From positions 62,001 to 126,000 of the forward strand of contig NZ_CAJHAD010000006.1 of assembly GCF_904846285.1 (NCBI RefSeq): DNA of 64,000 nucleotides, read 5' to 3'. Position 1 is the stretch's first letter. Each line of letters starts with the position of its first letter. A program made the position numbers and the translations under genes. Under the pieces are notes generated by a model that worked only from the letters and a program-made list of their open reading frames with translations, did not search any database and was not told the origin of the DNA. This stretch comes from Psychrobacter immobilis. Its GTDB lineage: Bacteria; Pseudomonadota; Gammaproteobacteria; Pseudomonadales; Moraxellaceae. Shown one piece after another: positions 26,580-35,522 of this stretch.

Positions 26580-27809
26580 ATGAATAACTTTCAATATTAC
26601 AATCCCGTCCGTATCGTCTTTGGCGAAGGTCAAATCAAACAACTATCAGAGCTCGTGCCAACAGAGGCACGCGTGCTAATCACTTATGGTGGCGGTTCAG
26701 CGCAGCGTACTGGTACGTTAGATGAAGTAAAGAATGCGCTAGCTGCAAATGGCAAACGTGAAGTATTTGAGTTTGGTGGTATTGAAGCCAACCCAGAATT
26801 CACCACCTTGCTAAAAGCCGCTGATATGGTGAATGAGCATAATATTGATTTCTTACTAGCAGTTGGTGGCGGTTCAGTCATTGATGGCAGTAAATTTGTC
26901 GCGCTTATCTCTTCATTAACTGAAGATGGCAACACCGATGGCACGGTTTCTCGTGAAAAAGCATGGGAGGCGCTGACCAGTTATTGCAAAAATATCGATT
27001 CAGCGATTGATTTGGGCGCGGTACTGACCATTCCAGCGACCGGTTCTGAGATGAACTCAGGCGGCGTGATTAACTATAGCGAACGCCAAGCAAAACTACC
27101 ATTTGGTAACCCACTTGCCTTCCCTAAATTCTCAATTTTAGACCCTGCGAAAACCTTAACCTTACCTGAGCGCCAAGTAATGAACGGTGTTGCGGATGCT
27201 TTTGTCCATGTGATGGAGCAGTACCTCACCTATCCAGTTAATGCGAAAGTTCAAGATGCCTTTTCTGAGAGCTTGCTTAAAATTCTGATTGAAGAAGGCG
27301 CAGCAGTCAAAGCAGATCCAGAGAATTTAGAAACGCGTAAAAACATCATGTGGACAGCAACCATGGCGTTGAATGGTCTGATTGGTACTGGTGTGCCGCA
27401 AGATTGGACGACGCATATGATTGGTCATGAACTGACCTCACTGCATGCGATTGACCATGCCCGTACGCTAACGATTGTATTGCCATCAGTATTGCGTGAG
27501 CTTAAAGACAGCAAAAAAGACAAACTGCTTCAGTATGCGCGTAACGTTTGGGGTATCAATAATAACGATACCGGTACACAACTAGACGATGACACCATCA
27601 TCGAAACTGCTATTGTTCATACTGAGAACTTCTTCCGCGAGCTTGGACTACCAGTTAGCTTAGAAGATGCAGAATTAACCGAGTCAGCCATTGACCCTAT
27701 TATCAAGCAACTTGAAGCACACAAAATGGTGAAATTGGGCGAACACGGTAAAAATGATTTAGACGTATCACGCCGCATCTTAGAACGCGCCGTTACCAGT
27801 AAAGCTTAA
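26580..27809 (+). CDS. yqhD: NADPH-dependent aldehyde reductase, YqhD-like
   Basis: 409 residues from ATG 26580. It begins MNNFQYYNPVRIVFGEGQ and keeps the YqhD pattern throughout: VLITYGGGSAQRTG, FEFGGIEANPE, AVGGGSVIDGSKF, LTIPATGSEMNSG, the metal ligands in NGVADAFVH (Asp, His) and HMIGHELTSLHAIDHA (two His), and LDVSRRI at the end. This group-III iron-containing (Zn or Fe) enzyme reduces toxic aldehydes such as glyoxal, acrolein and malondialdehyde to alcohols. The operator overlapping its promoter puts it under the neighbouring NemR-like repressor. Confidence 0.92.
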   Translation: MNNFQYYNPVRIVFGEGQIKQLSELVPTEARVLITYGGGSAQRTGTLDEVKNALAANGKREVFEFGGIEANPEFTTLLKAADMVNEHNIDFLLAVGGGSVIDGSKFVALISSLTEDGNTDGTVSREKAWEALTSYCKNIDSAIDLGAVLTIPATGSEMNSGGVINYSERQAKLPFGNPLAFPKFSILDPAKTLTLPERQVMNGVADAFVHVMEQYLTYPVNAKVQDAFSESLLKILIEEGAAVKADPENLETRKNIMWTATMALNGLIGTGVPQDWTTHMIGHELTSLHAIDHARTLTIVLPSVLRELKDSKKDKLLQYARNVWGINNNDTGTQLDDDTIIETAIVHTENFFRELGLPVSLEDAELTESAIDPIIKQLEAHKMVKLGEHGKNDLDVSRRILERAVTSKA

Positions 27810-27849
27810 TCGTCAAAAAACTTATAACTTTTTATTGTCACAACAATCG

Positions 27850-27875
27850 GTAGCCATGCACTTTGGCGTGGCTAC
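27850..27875 (+). other. Hairpin between yqhD-like and curA-like genes
   Basis: A 10 bp stem with one wobble (27850-27859 with 27866-27875), 6 nt loop, no T tract. It may be a partial terminator or an mRNA-stability element. Confidence 0.4.
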
Positions 27876-27932
27876 TGACTTTAAAACGAAAATGAATAAC
27901 TACAACCAATAACTAGAATAAGGAGCTTTAAC

Positions 27933-28994
27933 ATGAGCTTTGATAATAATTTTAATGCCCAACAAAACCAAAAACAAAACCGTCAAATCAAACTTGCCAG
28001 CCGTCCCAATGGCGCGCCAACCAGCGATAATTTCGAGCTAATTACTAGCGACATCCCTACTCCTAACGACAAGCAAATGCTACTGCGTACGGTATATATG
28101 TCACTTGACCCGTATATGCGCGGGCGTATGAGTGCTTCTAAAAGCTATGCTGACCCATTAGAAGTCGGCGATGTCATGCTAGGCGGCACGGTTGCACAAG
28201 TTGTCGAATCTAATATCGATAAATTCACCGTCGGTGATTTGGTCGTATCAAACTCAGGTTGGCAGGATTATAGTGTCAGTGATGGCGAAGGCGTGCTAAA
28301 ACTTGATAAAAATATGTCCAATCCTTCTTATGGTCTTGGTGTCCTCGGTATGCCTGGTTTCACCGGTTATATGGGTCTAACCGATATCGGTAAACCAAAA
28401 AAAGGTGAAACCTTAGTCGTCGCAGCCGCAACTGGTCCTGTAGGCGCAACGGTTGGACAAGTCGGTAATCATTTAGGCTTACGTACGGTCGGTGTCGCAG
28501 GCGGTGCGGAAAAATGCTCCTATGCGGTCGAAGAGTTGGGCTTTGATGTTTGTATCGACCATAAAGCGGACGACTTTGCCGAACAGCTTAAAAACGCTTG
28601 CCCAGATGGTATCGATATCTATTATGAAAACGTCGGTGGCAAGGTATTCGATGGCGTATTACCGCTATTAAATGCCCATGCACGTATTCCAGTATGCGGC
28701 TTGGTGTCTCAATATAACGCTACCGAGCTTCCTGATGGCAAAGACCGCCTAGGTATGTTGATGGGTCATATTCTCAGTCAGCGCCTGACCATCAAAGGCT
28801 TTATCATCTTTGAAGAATACGGCGACCATTTCCCAGAATTCTTAAAAACTATGGGCGAATGGGTTGAATCAGGTAAAGTCAAAACCAAAGAGCATATCGT
28901 GGATGGCTTAGCACAAGCACCACAAGCTTTCTTTGATATGCTAGAGGGTAAAAACTTCGGTAAAACCGTGGTTAAAGTTGCTGACGTTCAGTAG
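27933..28994 (+). CDS. NADP-dependent medium-chain oxidoreductase, CurA/leukotriene-B4-dehydrogenase-like
   Basis: A 353-residue zinc-free MDR enzyme. Landmarks are VYMSLDPYMRGRMS near residue 55, GVLGMPGFTGYMGLTDIG, the nucleotide loop VVAAATGPVGATVGQVG, YYENVGGKVFDGVL and RLTIKGFIIFEEYGD. CurA-type enzymes use NADPH to reduce activated alkenes (alpha,beta-unsaturated ketones and aldehydes). That fits a role in electrophile removal beside the YqhD-like reductase. AAGGAG precedes the start. The 20-residue Gln/Asn-rich beginning is unusual. Confidence 0.85.
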   Translation: MSFDNNFNAQQNQKQNRQIKLASRPNGAPTSDNFELITSDIPTPNDKQMLLRTVYMSLDPYMRGRMSASKSYADPLEVGDVMLGGTVAQVVESNIDKFTVGDLVVSNSGWQDYSVSDGEGVLKLDKNMSNPSYGLGVLGMPGFTGYMGLTDIGKPKKGETLVVAAATGPVGATVGQVGNHLGLRTVGVAGGAEKCSYAVEELGFDVCIDHKADDFAEQLKNACPDGIDIYYENVGGKVFDGVLPLLNAHARIPVCGLVSQYNATELPDGKDRLGMLMGHILSQRLTIKGFIIFEEYGDHFPEFLKTMGEWVESGKVKTKEHIVDGLAQAPQAFFDMLEGKNFGKTVVKVADVQ

Positions 28995-29120
28995 TTCATA
29001 TCAAGCGACTTATATAAAGGTATAAAGTAGCCAGCTTTAAATAACTTTCAGATAACCACTTAACAACATAATACGTTAAGACAGCTACTGAAAATAATGC
29101 TTAAAACATTAATACTGTTA

Positions 29121-29185
29121 GCAGCCAGTTTTTAGCAAAGATAGCTTTATCATGGTCTTTGCATAGCTTTAGCAAAGCTGGCTGC
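29121..29185 (+). other. Structured leader before the DJ-1-like gene
   Basis: Outer arms GCAGCCAG (29121-29128) and CTGGCTGC (29178-29185) are perfectly complementary. Inside, AGCTTT-agc-AAAGCT forms a competing smaller hairpin. This could be a leader fold or a weak terminator of the gene before; no T tract follows. Confidence 0.35.
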
Positions 29186-29257
29186 GACATATCTGAACTT
29201 GGTATTAAATTAGCATTAAAACCTAGCAAACAATACAAATAATAAATAAGGACAATT

Positions 29258-29935
29258 ATGAATATTTTAATGGTACTAACCTCACACGATAAATTGGGTG
29301 ATACAGGCAAAAAAACTGGCTTTTGGCTAGAAGAATTTGCCGCCCCTTACTATGCCTTTTTGGATGCTGGCGTCAATGTTACTCTAGCCTCTCCTGCTGG
29401 CGGTCAACCACCTCTTGACCCTAGTAGTGATACACCAGATGCACAAACCAAAGATACCAAACGCTTTAAAGAAGACAGTGAAGCTCAAGAGCGTCTTGCC
29501 AATACCAAAAAGCTTGCTGAAGTAAAAGCTGAAGACTTTGACTCCGTCTTTTATCCAGGTGGTCATGGTCCATTGTGGGATTTGGCAGTTGATAAAAACT
29601 CTATCGAGTTAATTGAAACCTTTGTTAAGCAAGACAAGCCTGTTGCCTTTGTTTGCCACTCTCCTGCCGCGCTTAAAAACGTCAAAATCGATGGCGAGTA
29701 TTTGGTCAAAGGTAAAAAGGTCACTGGCTTTACCAATACTGAAGAAGAAGGTGTTGGCCTAACTGACGTCGTACCTTTCTTATTGGAAGACGTATTAAAA
29801 GCCAATGGCGGTCACTACGAGAAAGGCGCGGATTGGGAATCGTATGTCGTTGAAGACGGCCTATTGATTACCGGTCAAAACCCAGCGTCATCAGAAGAAG
29901 CCGCTAAACGTTTACTTGCTAAGCTGCAAGCATAA
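29258..29935 (+). CDS. DJ-1/PfpI-family protein (Hsp31/glyoxalase III-like)
   Basis: A 225-residue cytosolic protein of the class I glutamine-amidotransferase-like fold. The nucleophile elbow is AFVCHSPAAL with the conserved Cys, and FYPGGHGPLWDLAVD carries the conserved Gly-Gly-His. GFWLEEFAAPYYAFLDAGVNVTLASPAGG is the usual opening. Proteins of this group convert methylglyoxal to lactate without cofactors and may repair glycated proteins. Its position after the YqhD- and CurA-like genes supports a role in aldehyde stress. Confidence 0.85.
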   Translation: MNILMVLTSHDKLGDTGKKTGFWLEEFAAPYYAFLDAGVNVTLASPAGGQPPLDPSSDTPDAQTKDTKRFKEDSEAQERLANTKKLAEVKAEDFDSVFYPGGHGPLWDLAVDKNSIELIETFVKQDKPVAFVCHSPAALKNVKIDGEYLVKGKKVTGFTNTEEEGVGLTDVVPFLLEDVLKANGGHYEKGADWESYVVEDGLLITGQNPASSEEAAKRLLAKLQA

Positions 29936-29964
29936 TATAAAAACATCGTAAAAAGGCTAATATC

Positions 29965-30600
29965 ATGATTCGCTTACATCATCTTAATCAATCGCGCTCA
30001 CTGCGTACGCTATGGCTATTAGAAGAATTTGGGCAACCTTATGAGCTGATTAGTCATCAGCGTGATACCAAAACGCATCTAGCACCAGACAGTCTAAAAG
30101 CAATTCATCCCCTCGGTAAGTCTCCGGTTATTGAGATGGATGGCGAGCTTTATGCCGAATCAGGGGCGATTATCGAGATGTTGATTGAGCGTTTTGCCCC
30201 CGAGCGCCTGCGCCCTGCTACCGATAGTGCAGAGTATGGTCATTACTTGCAGTGGATTCACTTTGCTGAAAGCTCGCTTATGTTGCCGCTACTGCTTGAG
30301 CTGTTTACCACTAAAGCAGGCGTTGGCGATAATGAATTCTTGGCGGGTTATATCAGCGCAGAAAAGCATAAAGTACTGAGCTACTTAAATGATGAAGTCA
30401 AAGACAAAGCATTTATCATCGGCAATAAATTAAGCGGTGCTGACTTTATGCTGGCATTTGACTTAATCATGCTCGCGCATCGTGGGGCGTTACAAGACTA
30501 TATGTATATCAAGCAATATGCGCTACAACTGGCGAGTATAGATAGCTATCAGCGTGCGATGCGTTTGGAAGCCAATTACGATGATTCTATTAAGCGTTAA
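29965..30600 (+). CDS. Glutathione S-transferase
   Basis: A 211-residue GST with thioredoxin-fold N-terminal domain (SRSLRTLWLLEEFG, then HPLGKSPVIEMDGELYAESGAIIEML, which holds the cis-Pro and the ES pair that binds glutathione) and an all-helical C-terminal domain (YGHYLQWIHFAESSLMLP, SGADFMLAFDL). It conjugates glutathione to electrophiles. It is 29 bp after the DJ-1-like gene and so almost certainly co-transcribed, which completes the detoxification set. Confidence 0.88.
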   Translation: MIRLHHLNQSRSLRTLWLLEEFGQPYELISHQRDTKTHLAPDSLKAIHPLGKSPVIEMDGELYAESGAIIEMLIERFAPERLRPATDSAEYGHYLQWIHFAESSLMLPLLLELFTTKAGVGDNEFLAGYISAEKHKVLSYLNDEVKDKAFIIGNKLSGADFMLAFDLIMLAHRGALQDYMYIKQYALQLASIDSYQRAMRLEANYDDSIKR

Positions 30601-30628
30601 GCCAAATAATTTTTATTGTTTAATATAA

Positions 30629-30657
30629 AAAAGCAGCTCTTTAAGAGCTGCCTTTTT
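30629..30657. terminator. Bidirectional terminator after the GST gene
   Basis: A perfect stem GCAGCTC (30633-30639) with GAGCTGC (30645-30651), with A and T tracts outside. Confidence 0.85.
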
Positions 30658-30692
30658 ATGCCTGATTGAAACTTAAGCCATTTATGAATACT

Positions 30693-32024
30693 TTAAATAC
30701 AAAATTTTTGCTCAAGCCAGCTATTCATAAAGACATTATCAGGGTCAAACTCTCGGCGAATCTCTAAGAAGCGATTGAGCTTTGGATACAGATTTTGTAG
30801 CTCCACATGGTTCAATTTATTTACTTTACCCCAATGCGGTCGACCCTGCCATTTTTTCATATACTCGTACAGCCATTTAAATAACGGCTCACAGTCCATG
30901 CCTTTATAGACATGGAATGACAATACCGCGCAATCCTCTCCCTGTGTGGGACTGAGCATCCCAGTCTCGCCTTTATGCGTGCGCACTTCGATGGGAAAGT
31001 GCGAGCCTTTATTGTCTTTTAATAAAATATGATTGACCTCCGAGATACATTCATCAAAATCAGATAGCTTAATAAAGTACTCAGACTCATTAAACTTGAC
31101 GCCGCGCGGTGTCGGAAACACCTCATAGCTATAGCCTTCACGCTTGGTATTAGGGATAGAGTTTGCGGAGATTTCACTCACCTTTTGGGTCAGCGACGGC
31201 TTCATACGAGCCAGCTCGCACAGCACATAAAAAGCGCCGTTAAGGGTAACAATGCTATCAAAATGGTCTTTAAGCTTTTGTGTGCCCGTCATGGCTTTGG
31301 GCGCTATCACCGACAGCGTCTTTTGCTGAATTTTATTGGTACCAGGAAATAAAAACCATTCTAAATGACGATGGCTATGCGCCGTTTCATGAAAGCGCGC
31401 CAATCCTTCTTCGAAACCTAATACCTCATTGGCTTCTTTAAGCCCGTATAGGTCGACTACTTTAAGGGTTAATTTGGTAAAAATACCAAGCATACCAAGG
31501 CTTGCATGCAAGGCATTACCCAACTCATCGGTTTTTGGATCGCCGCGATGATGGGTATGTACTTCTCCTTTACCATCGACCCATTCCCAGGTTACCACTT
31601 GATTGGCAATGGAGCCTAGAGTAATCCCTGTGCCATGGGTCGCCGTACTGGCAGCACCAGCGATAGTTTGCGCTTGCACATCGCCCATATTTTCTAACGC
31701 CAAACCATGTTCTTTAAGGGCTCCGCCAATTTCATATAAATAGGTGCCAGCATGTAAAGTAGCAAGCTTCGCTTCTTTATCCACCGAGATAAGACCGCGC
31801 ATATTATGCAGACTGACGGCAATTTCTTCAGGTTTCGCACAACCACTAAACGAATGCGCGGCGCCCGTGACTCTAACGCGCTTTTTATTTGCCCGGGCAT
31901 TTTTAACGATATCTTGTAGCTCTGCAACCGATGAGGGAGTAAGTTTTTGCTCAGGTGTAGCACGTTCATAACCGACCCAATTTTGCCATTCATTGCTTCC
32001 TTGCCACAGTCTTAATGAAAACAT
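30693..32024 (-). CDS. FAD-linked aldonolactone-oxidase-like oxidoreductase
   Basis: A 443-residue member of the VAO/PCMH flavoprotein family with the D-arabinono-1,4-lactone oxidase C-terminal domain. The FAD-binding region shows TPSSVAELQDIVKNAR, VRVTGAAHSFSG and TIAGAASTATHGTG; the C-terminal part has the GRPHWGKVN motif and RREFDPDNVFMNSW. No signal peptide is visible. The start overlaps the upstream gene by 13 bp and its GAGGAG ribosome site lies inside that gene, so translation is probably coupled. Sugar-lactone oxidation is the family reaction; the substrate here is unknown. Confidence 0.82.
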   Translation of the reverse strand: MFSLRLWQGSNEWQNWVGYERATPEQKLTPSSVAELQDIVKNARANKKRVRVTGAAHSFSGCAKPEEIAVSLHNMRGLISVDKEAKLATLHAGTYLYEIGGALKEHGLALENMGDVQAQTIAGAASTATHGTGITLGSIANQVVTWEWVDGKGEVHTHHRGDPKTDELGNALHASLGMLGIFTKLTLKVVDLYGLKEANEVLGFEEGLARFHETAHSHRHLEWFLFPGTNKIQQKTLSVIAPKAMTGTQKLKDHFDSIVTLNGAFYVLCELARMKPSLTQKVSEISANSIPNTKREGYSYEVFPTPRGVKFNESEYFIKLSDFDECISEVNHILLKDNKGSHFPIEVRTHKGETGMLSPTQGEDCAVLSFHVYKGMDCEPLFKWLYEYMKKWQGRPHWGKVNKLNHVELQNLYPKLNRFLEIRREFDPDNVFMNSWLEQKFCI

Positions 32025-33268
32025 TTGCCCTCTCCTCGGTAGGTTGTCATTACCTGATTTTTAGTTTTTGTATTTATTATTGGACGCGTTCCTTCGCTTC
32101 TTGCAAAACCATCTGTTATAGATTGAGCAGACTGTCGATAACAAATAAGCTCATTAAAATGCTCACACAGCTCGCCTGCCTTTGCATGGCGGCACCAAAC
32201 CACATCACCGATACTAAGACGAGGTGTGTTGCCATCTTTTTTAGCTTTAGAGATGGACATCGGCGTTTGTACTTCGCCAAAGCCTTCATCGTTTAATAAG
32301 GATAGATATTCGGGATAATGTATCACTGGCGCTTTGTCCGCGCCTGTCGCACCTGAGGCGATAAATCCACCGCTATGACAAGTAATCACACCTTTTTCAG
32401 GCTGACGCGTCACGGACAGCACAAATCCAGCAGCTGGCTGAAACTCATGCATGCTATCCATATAATCGAAATAAGCCGGTTTATAATACGCAGAACCCAC
32501 GGTTATCTCGCTCACTTCAGGCTGGCTTGAAGTAAAATCCATACTGCCGCTACCGCCACCGTTGACGAGCTTCAAGGTATAACCTTGTTTATTGAGATAT
32601 TCAACGATGGAGCGGCGACGTTTACTAACTTGTCTTTGTGAGCGGCTTTTTAATAAGCGGATGGCTGGCGACAACAAGGCTTTACCCGGTAAATGCTCAG
32701 GCAAACCAGCGATTTGTGCCTCATAACCCATTGCCGCACTGACATTAATATGGCGGCATTTTTTGATATGCTTTAGGAGTTTTTTAACGTCTTTTATGCT
32801 CATCAATGCCGAGCGCTTGGTACCGAAATAGAGCTTTGGCAGCGGCATCGACATATTGATATCGAGACAAACATCAATAACAACATCATGAATTTTGCCG
32901 ACTTCATTAAGTACATCAACATGCTCAGGGCGATCAACCATCCAAATCATGGTCGCGCCCTGTTTGGTATAGTCAAACGTTGCCGCGACGCTCGCCATAT
33001 CAAGAGTTGGATAAGCGCAGAGAATATTATCAAAGCCATTTTCTAACAGATATACTGATTCGTCGGCCGCATAAGACATTAGGCCGATAAAGTTAGGAGA
33101 TTTGTCTTTGATGTAATGCAGAACGTCGATAGAGCGAATAGATTTGGTCGCCAAGCGTAGTTGAACAGACTTAGTTTTTTGGTTGACCAGTGTTATATTA
33201 TGATCGAGCGCGTCCATATCAAGCCACGCACTCGGAGCTTTCGGCGGAATAATGTGGGCAAAATCCAT
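32012..33268 (-). CDS. PLP-dependent D-threonine-aldolase / D-serine-dehydratase-like enzyme
   Basis: A 418-residue protein with an alanine-racemase-type PLP barrel: AWLDMDALDHNI at the start and LRLATKSIRS, where Lys should bind PLP. LVNGGGSGSMDF is the phosphate-binding loop. The C-terminal domain has SGGFIASGATG and GDVVWCRHAKAGELCEHFNEL, whose His/Cys/His cluster resembles the metal site of D-threonine aldolases and D-serine dehydratases. The reaction is probably retro-aldol cleavage or deamination of a beta-hydroxy D-amino acid. It overlaps the flavoenzyme gene by 13 bp and is the first gene of the pair. Confidence 0.75.
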   Translation of the reverse strand: MDFAHIIPPKAPSAWLDMDALDHNITLVNQKTKSVQLRLATKSIRSIDVLHYIKDKSPNFIGLMSYAADESVYLLENGFDNILCAYPTLDMASVAATFDYTKQGATMIWMVDRPEHVDVLNEVGKIHDVVIDVCLDINMSMPLPKLYFGTKRSALMSIKDVKKLLKHIKKCRHINVSAAMGYEAQIAGLPEHLPGKALLSPAIRLLKSRSQRQVSKRRRSIVEYLNKQGYTLKLVNGGGSGSMDFTSSQPEVSEITVGSAYYKPAYFDYMDSMHEFQPAAGFVLSVTRQPEKGVITCHSGGFIASGATGADKAPVIHYPEYLSLLNDEGFGEVQTPMSISKAKKDGNTPRLSIGDVVWCRHAKAGELCEHFNELICYRQSAQSITDGFARSEGTRPIINTKTKNQVMTTYRGEGKCFH

Positions 33269-33734
33269 TTTACTTTCCTTGTAACGACCATTAAATACGA
33301 CCTTGTATTTCTTATAATACTGTTATTATGCCTCTAAAAAAGAGGATATATCAGCATCATAGTTTGTACCCAGAGCTTAGCTCAGTCAAGCGCCATATTT
33401 ATAAAAAATCGACATTTGTTACTTGTAAAATTAAGTTTAGCTAAGAAGATCTTCGAGCAAAAACTCTAAATAAAAGTGGAATTATTTATATCTTTAAACA
33501 TAAAAATAACTATGACGCTCTCACCTTTTTAAACTAAAAAAGTACAATCACTAAATAGTCTCAAATTGAAATCATGATAAAATGATGCAAACAGTCCTTT
33601 GACTGTTTTTTATTTTTTATAGCTACTATTTATAGCTACTAAATGAAGCACTTATGGCTCAATTTGATAATAGCTCGTCTAGGAATCCTACGATGTCACT
33701 TTATCTTTCTACTTTTAGCAGGTGGCGATAGACA
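33269..33734. other. Divergent spacer before the EmrB/EmrA-type pair
   Basis: 466 bp without a gene. A hairpin AACAGTC-cttt-GACTGTT with a T-rich tail lies at 33590-33619, in the probable leader of the efflux pair, and could attenuate it. A 12 bp direct repeat TTATAGCTACTA follows (33617-33628, 33630-33641). Confidence 0.45.
33590..33619 (+). terminator. Possible leader terminator/attenuator before the efflux pair
   Basis: A perfect 7 bp stem (33590-33596 with 33601-33607) followed by TTTTATTTTTT. No rightward gene lies upstream of it, so it would act inside the leader of 33735. Confidence 0.45.
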
Positions 33735-35423
33735 ATGAGCAATGAATACCAATTCAAACCGCACGAACAACCCTTTATGGTGGGTTCTCCCGCCACACCC
33801 GACCATCCTACGCGCCGCAAAGTATTTTATCTATTGATTGGTATTTTTATTGGCATCACCGCCAGCTTTCAAAATGGTTTATTGGTGGCAAATCTGACCC
33901 AAATCCAAGGTGAAATGGGCTTGACGCCAGTCGAAGGTGGCTGGATATCGGTCGCCTATAATATGACCAATGCTTGTATCACCGTGCTGCTATACAAAAT
34001 CCGTCAGCAATTTGGTATGGCGCTCTTTAGCAAAATCACCCTGTTCTCACTGTTGGCGGCCACCAGTTTACAATGGTTGGTCAGTAGCCATCTCTTAGAC
34101 ACCAGCGCTATTATCATTGAGCCTTATTATCTAGAAATCATCGCCCGCGGCTTAAGCGGTATGGTTGCTAGTGCCATGACGGTATTGGCTATTTTTTATT
34201 GCCTGCAAGGTATGCCAACCGCCAAACGCATTAGCGGTCTGATTTTGGGGTTTGGCTTAGTACAATTTGGCATTCCTCTCTCAAGGATTATCTCGCCATA
34301 TCTTGCGGTCGATGGCCAGCTTGAAACGCTATTTTTGTTTGAATTGGGCTTAACCCTGATTTGCTTTGCCCTGATTAATATCTTAGAGCTACCACCCGGC
34401 AATACCGAAAAAGTATTCGAAAAACTGGATTTTTTAAGCTTCGCGTTTTTTGCCAGCGGACTTGCAGCGTTAGCAGTCTTTTTGGTTCAAGGGCGTATCC
34501 AGTGGTGGACGACGCCTTGGCTGAGCTATCCGCTCATCATTGCGGTGGTGACGATTAGCATCGCTTTATGGATTGAAACGCACCGTAAAAACCCAATGTT
34601 ACAAGTGCGCTGGATGCGTAGCCGCAATATCATCGCTTTTACGATAACCGGCGCGGTGATGCGTATTTTATTATCCGAGCAAAATGTCGGTGCAGCAGGC
34701 TTACTGGCCAATTTGGGCTACGGAAATGATCAGTTGATTACCTTTTATGCGGTGATACTTGCCGCCAGCGTTCTGGCCTTGGTCATCAGTATTTTTAGGA
34801 CCAATGCGATGGATTTACGCCGTCCAGTCATTTTCGCTGTCGCCCTGATTGCGGTTGGCGCATGGCTAGATACAGATATTTCGCTAAATTCTGCCCCTTA
34901 TATGTTTTATGTCAGTCAATTTATGATTGCCTTTGCTGCCGTTTACTTTATGGGTCCCATGGTTTTTGAAGGGATGTTTCGCGCTATCGCTAACGGCCCC
35001 GCTTACATTATTAGTTTTTCGGTTATTTTTAGCATCTCGCAGACCATTGGCGGACTTGCAGGCGCGGCAGCGATTCAAGCGTTTACCACCATACGTACAC
35101 AGATACACTACGCTGATATGGTCAGCTCGCTTAATTTGGGCGACCCGGCCTTAATGGCACAAGTTGCAGGCGCAGGACGTATATTATCTACCCAAATCAC
35201 GGATGCCAATCAAGCAAATGTCGCAGCGATGGGACAAGTATTGCAAGGTATTCAGCGCCAAGCGACTGTCGCCGCCTATGCTGATTTATTTTTTCTTATG
35301 GCAACTATCGCCTCCATCACAACGCTGATTTTATTACTAAATTACTTGTATAATCGCTACCATAAACGTAATCCATTGGCTAAAGAATTGGCAGCGATTG
35401 CAAAAATGCGCGAAGCAAAATAG
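33735..35423 (+). CDS. DHA2-type MFS efflux transporter (EmrB-like)
   Basis: 562 residues with about 14 membrane segments. Family landmarks are LTQIQGEMGLTPVEGGWISVAYNMT in the first extracytoplasmic stretch and IARGLSGMVASAM, then the long C-terminal periplasmic part before the last helix. EmrB-like proteins export toxic compounds with the proton gradient and pair with an EmrA/HlyD adaptor, here encoded 99 bp downstream. The sequence diverges from EmrB in the conserved Pro/Gly motif C region; substrates are unknown. Confidence 0.8.
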   Translation: MSNEYQFKPHEQPFMVGSPATPDHPTRRKVFYLLIGIFIGITASFQNGLLVANLTQIQGEMGLTPVEGGWISVAYNMTNACITVLLYKIRQQFGMALFSKITLFSLLAATSLQWLVSSHLLDTSAIIIEPYYLEIIARGLSGMVASAMTVLAIFYCLQGMPTAKRISGLILGFGLVQFGIPLSRIISPYLAVDGQLETLFLFELGLTLICFALINILELPPGNTEKVFEKLDFLSFAFFASGLAALAVFLVQGRIQWWTTPWLSYPLIIAVVTISIALWIETHRKNPMLQVRWMRSRNIIAFTITGAVMRILLSEQNVGAAGLLANLGYGNDQLITFYAVILAASVLALVISIFRTNAMDLRRPVIFAVALIAVGAWLDTDISLNSAPYMFYVSQFMIAFAAVYFMGPMVFEGMFRAIANGPAYIISFSVIFSISQTIGGLAGAAAIQAFTTIRTQIHYADMVSSLNLGDPALMAQVAGAGRILSTQITDANQANVAAMGQVLQGIQRQATVAAYADLFFLMATIASITTLILLLNYLYNRYHKRNPLAKELAAIAKMREAK

Positions 35424-35522
35424 CCCGAATAATTAAAGCATTTTCTTCATTTAAAAATGCCACTTAACATATTAATTAATGCAAAAAACTTATGATAACT
35501 ATTCAAACTTTAGGAGCGCAGC

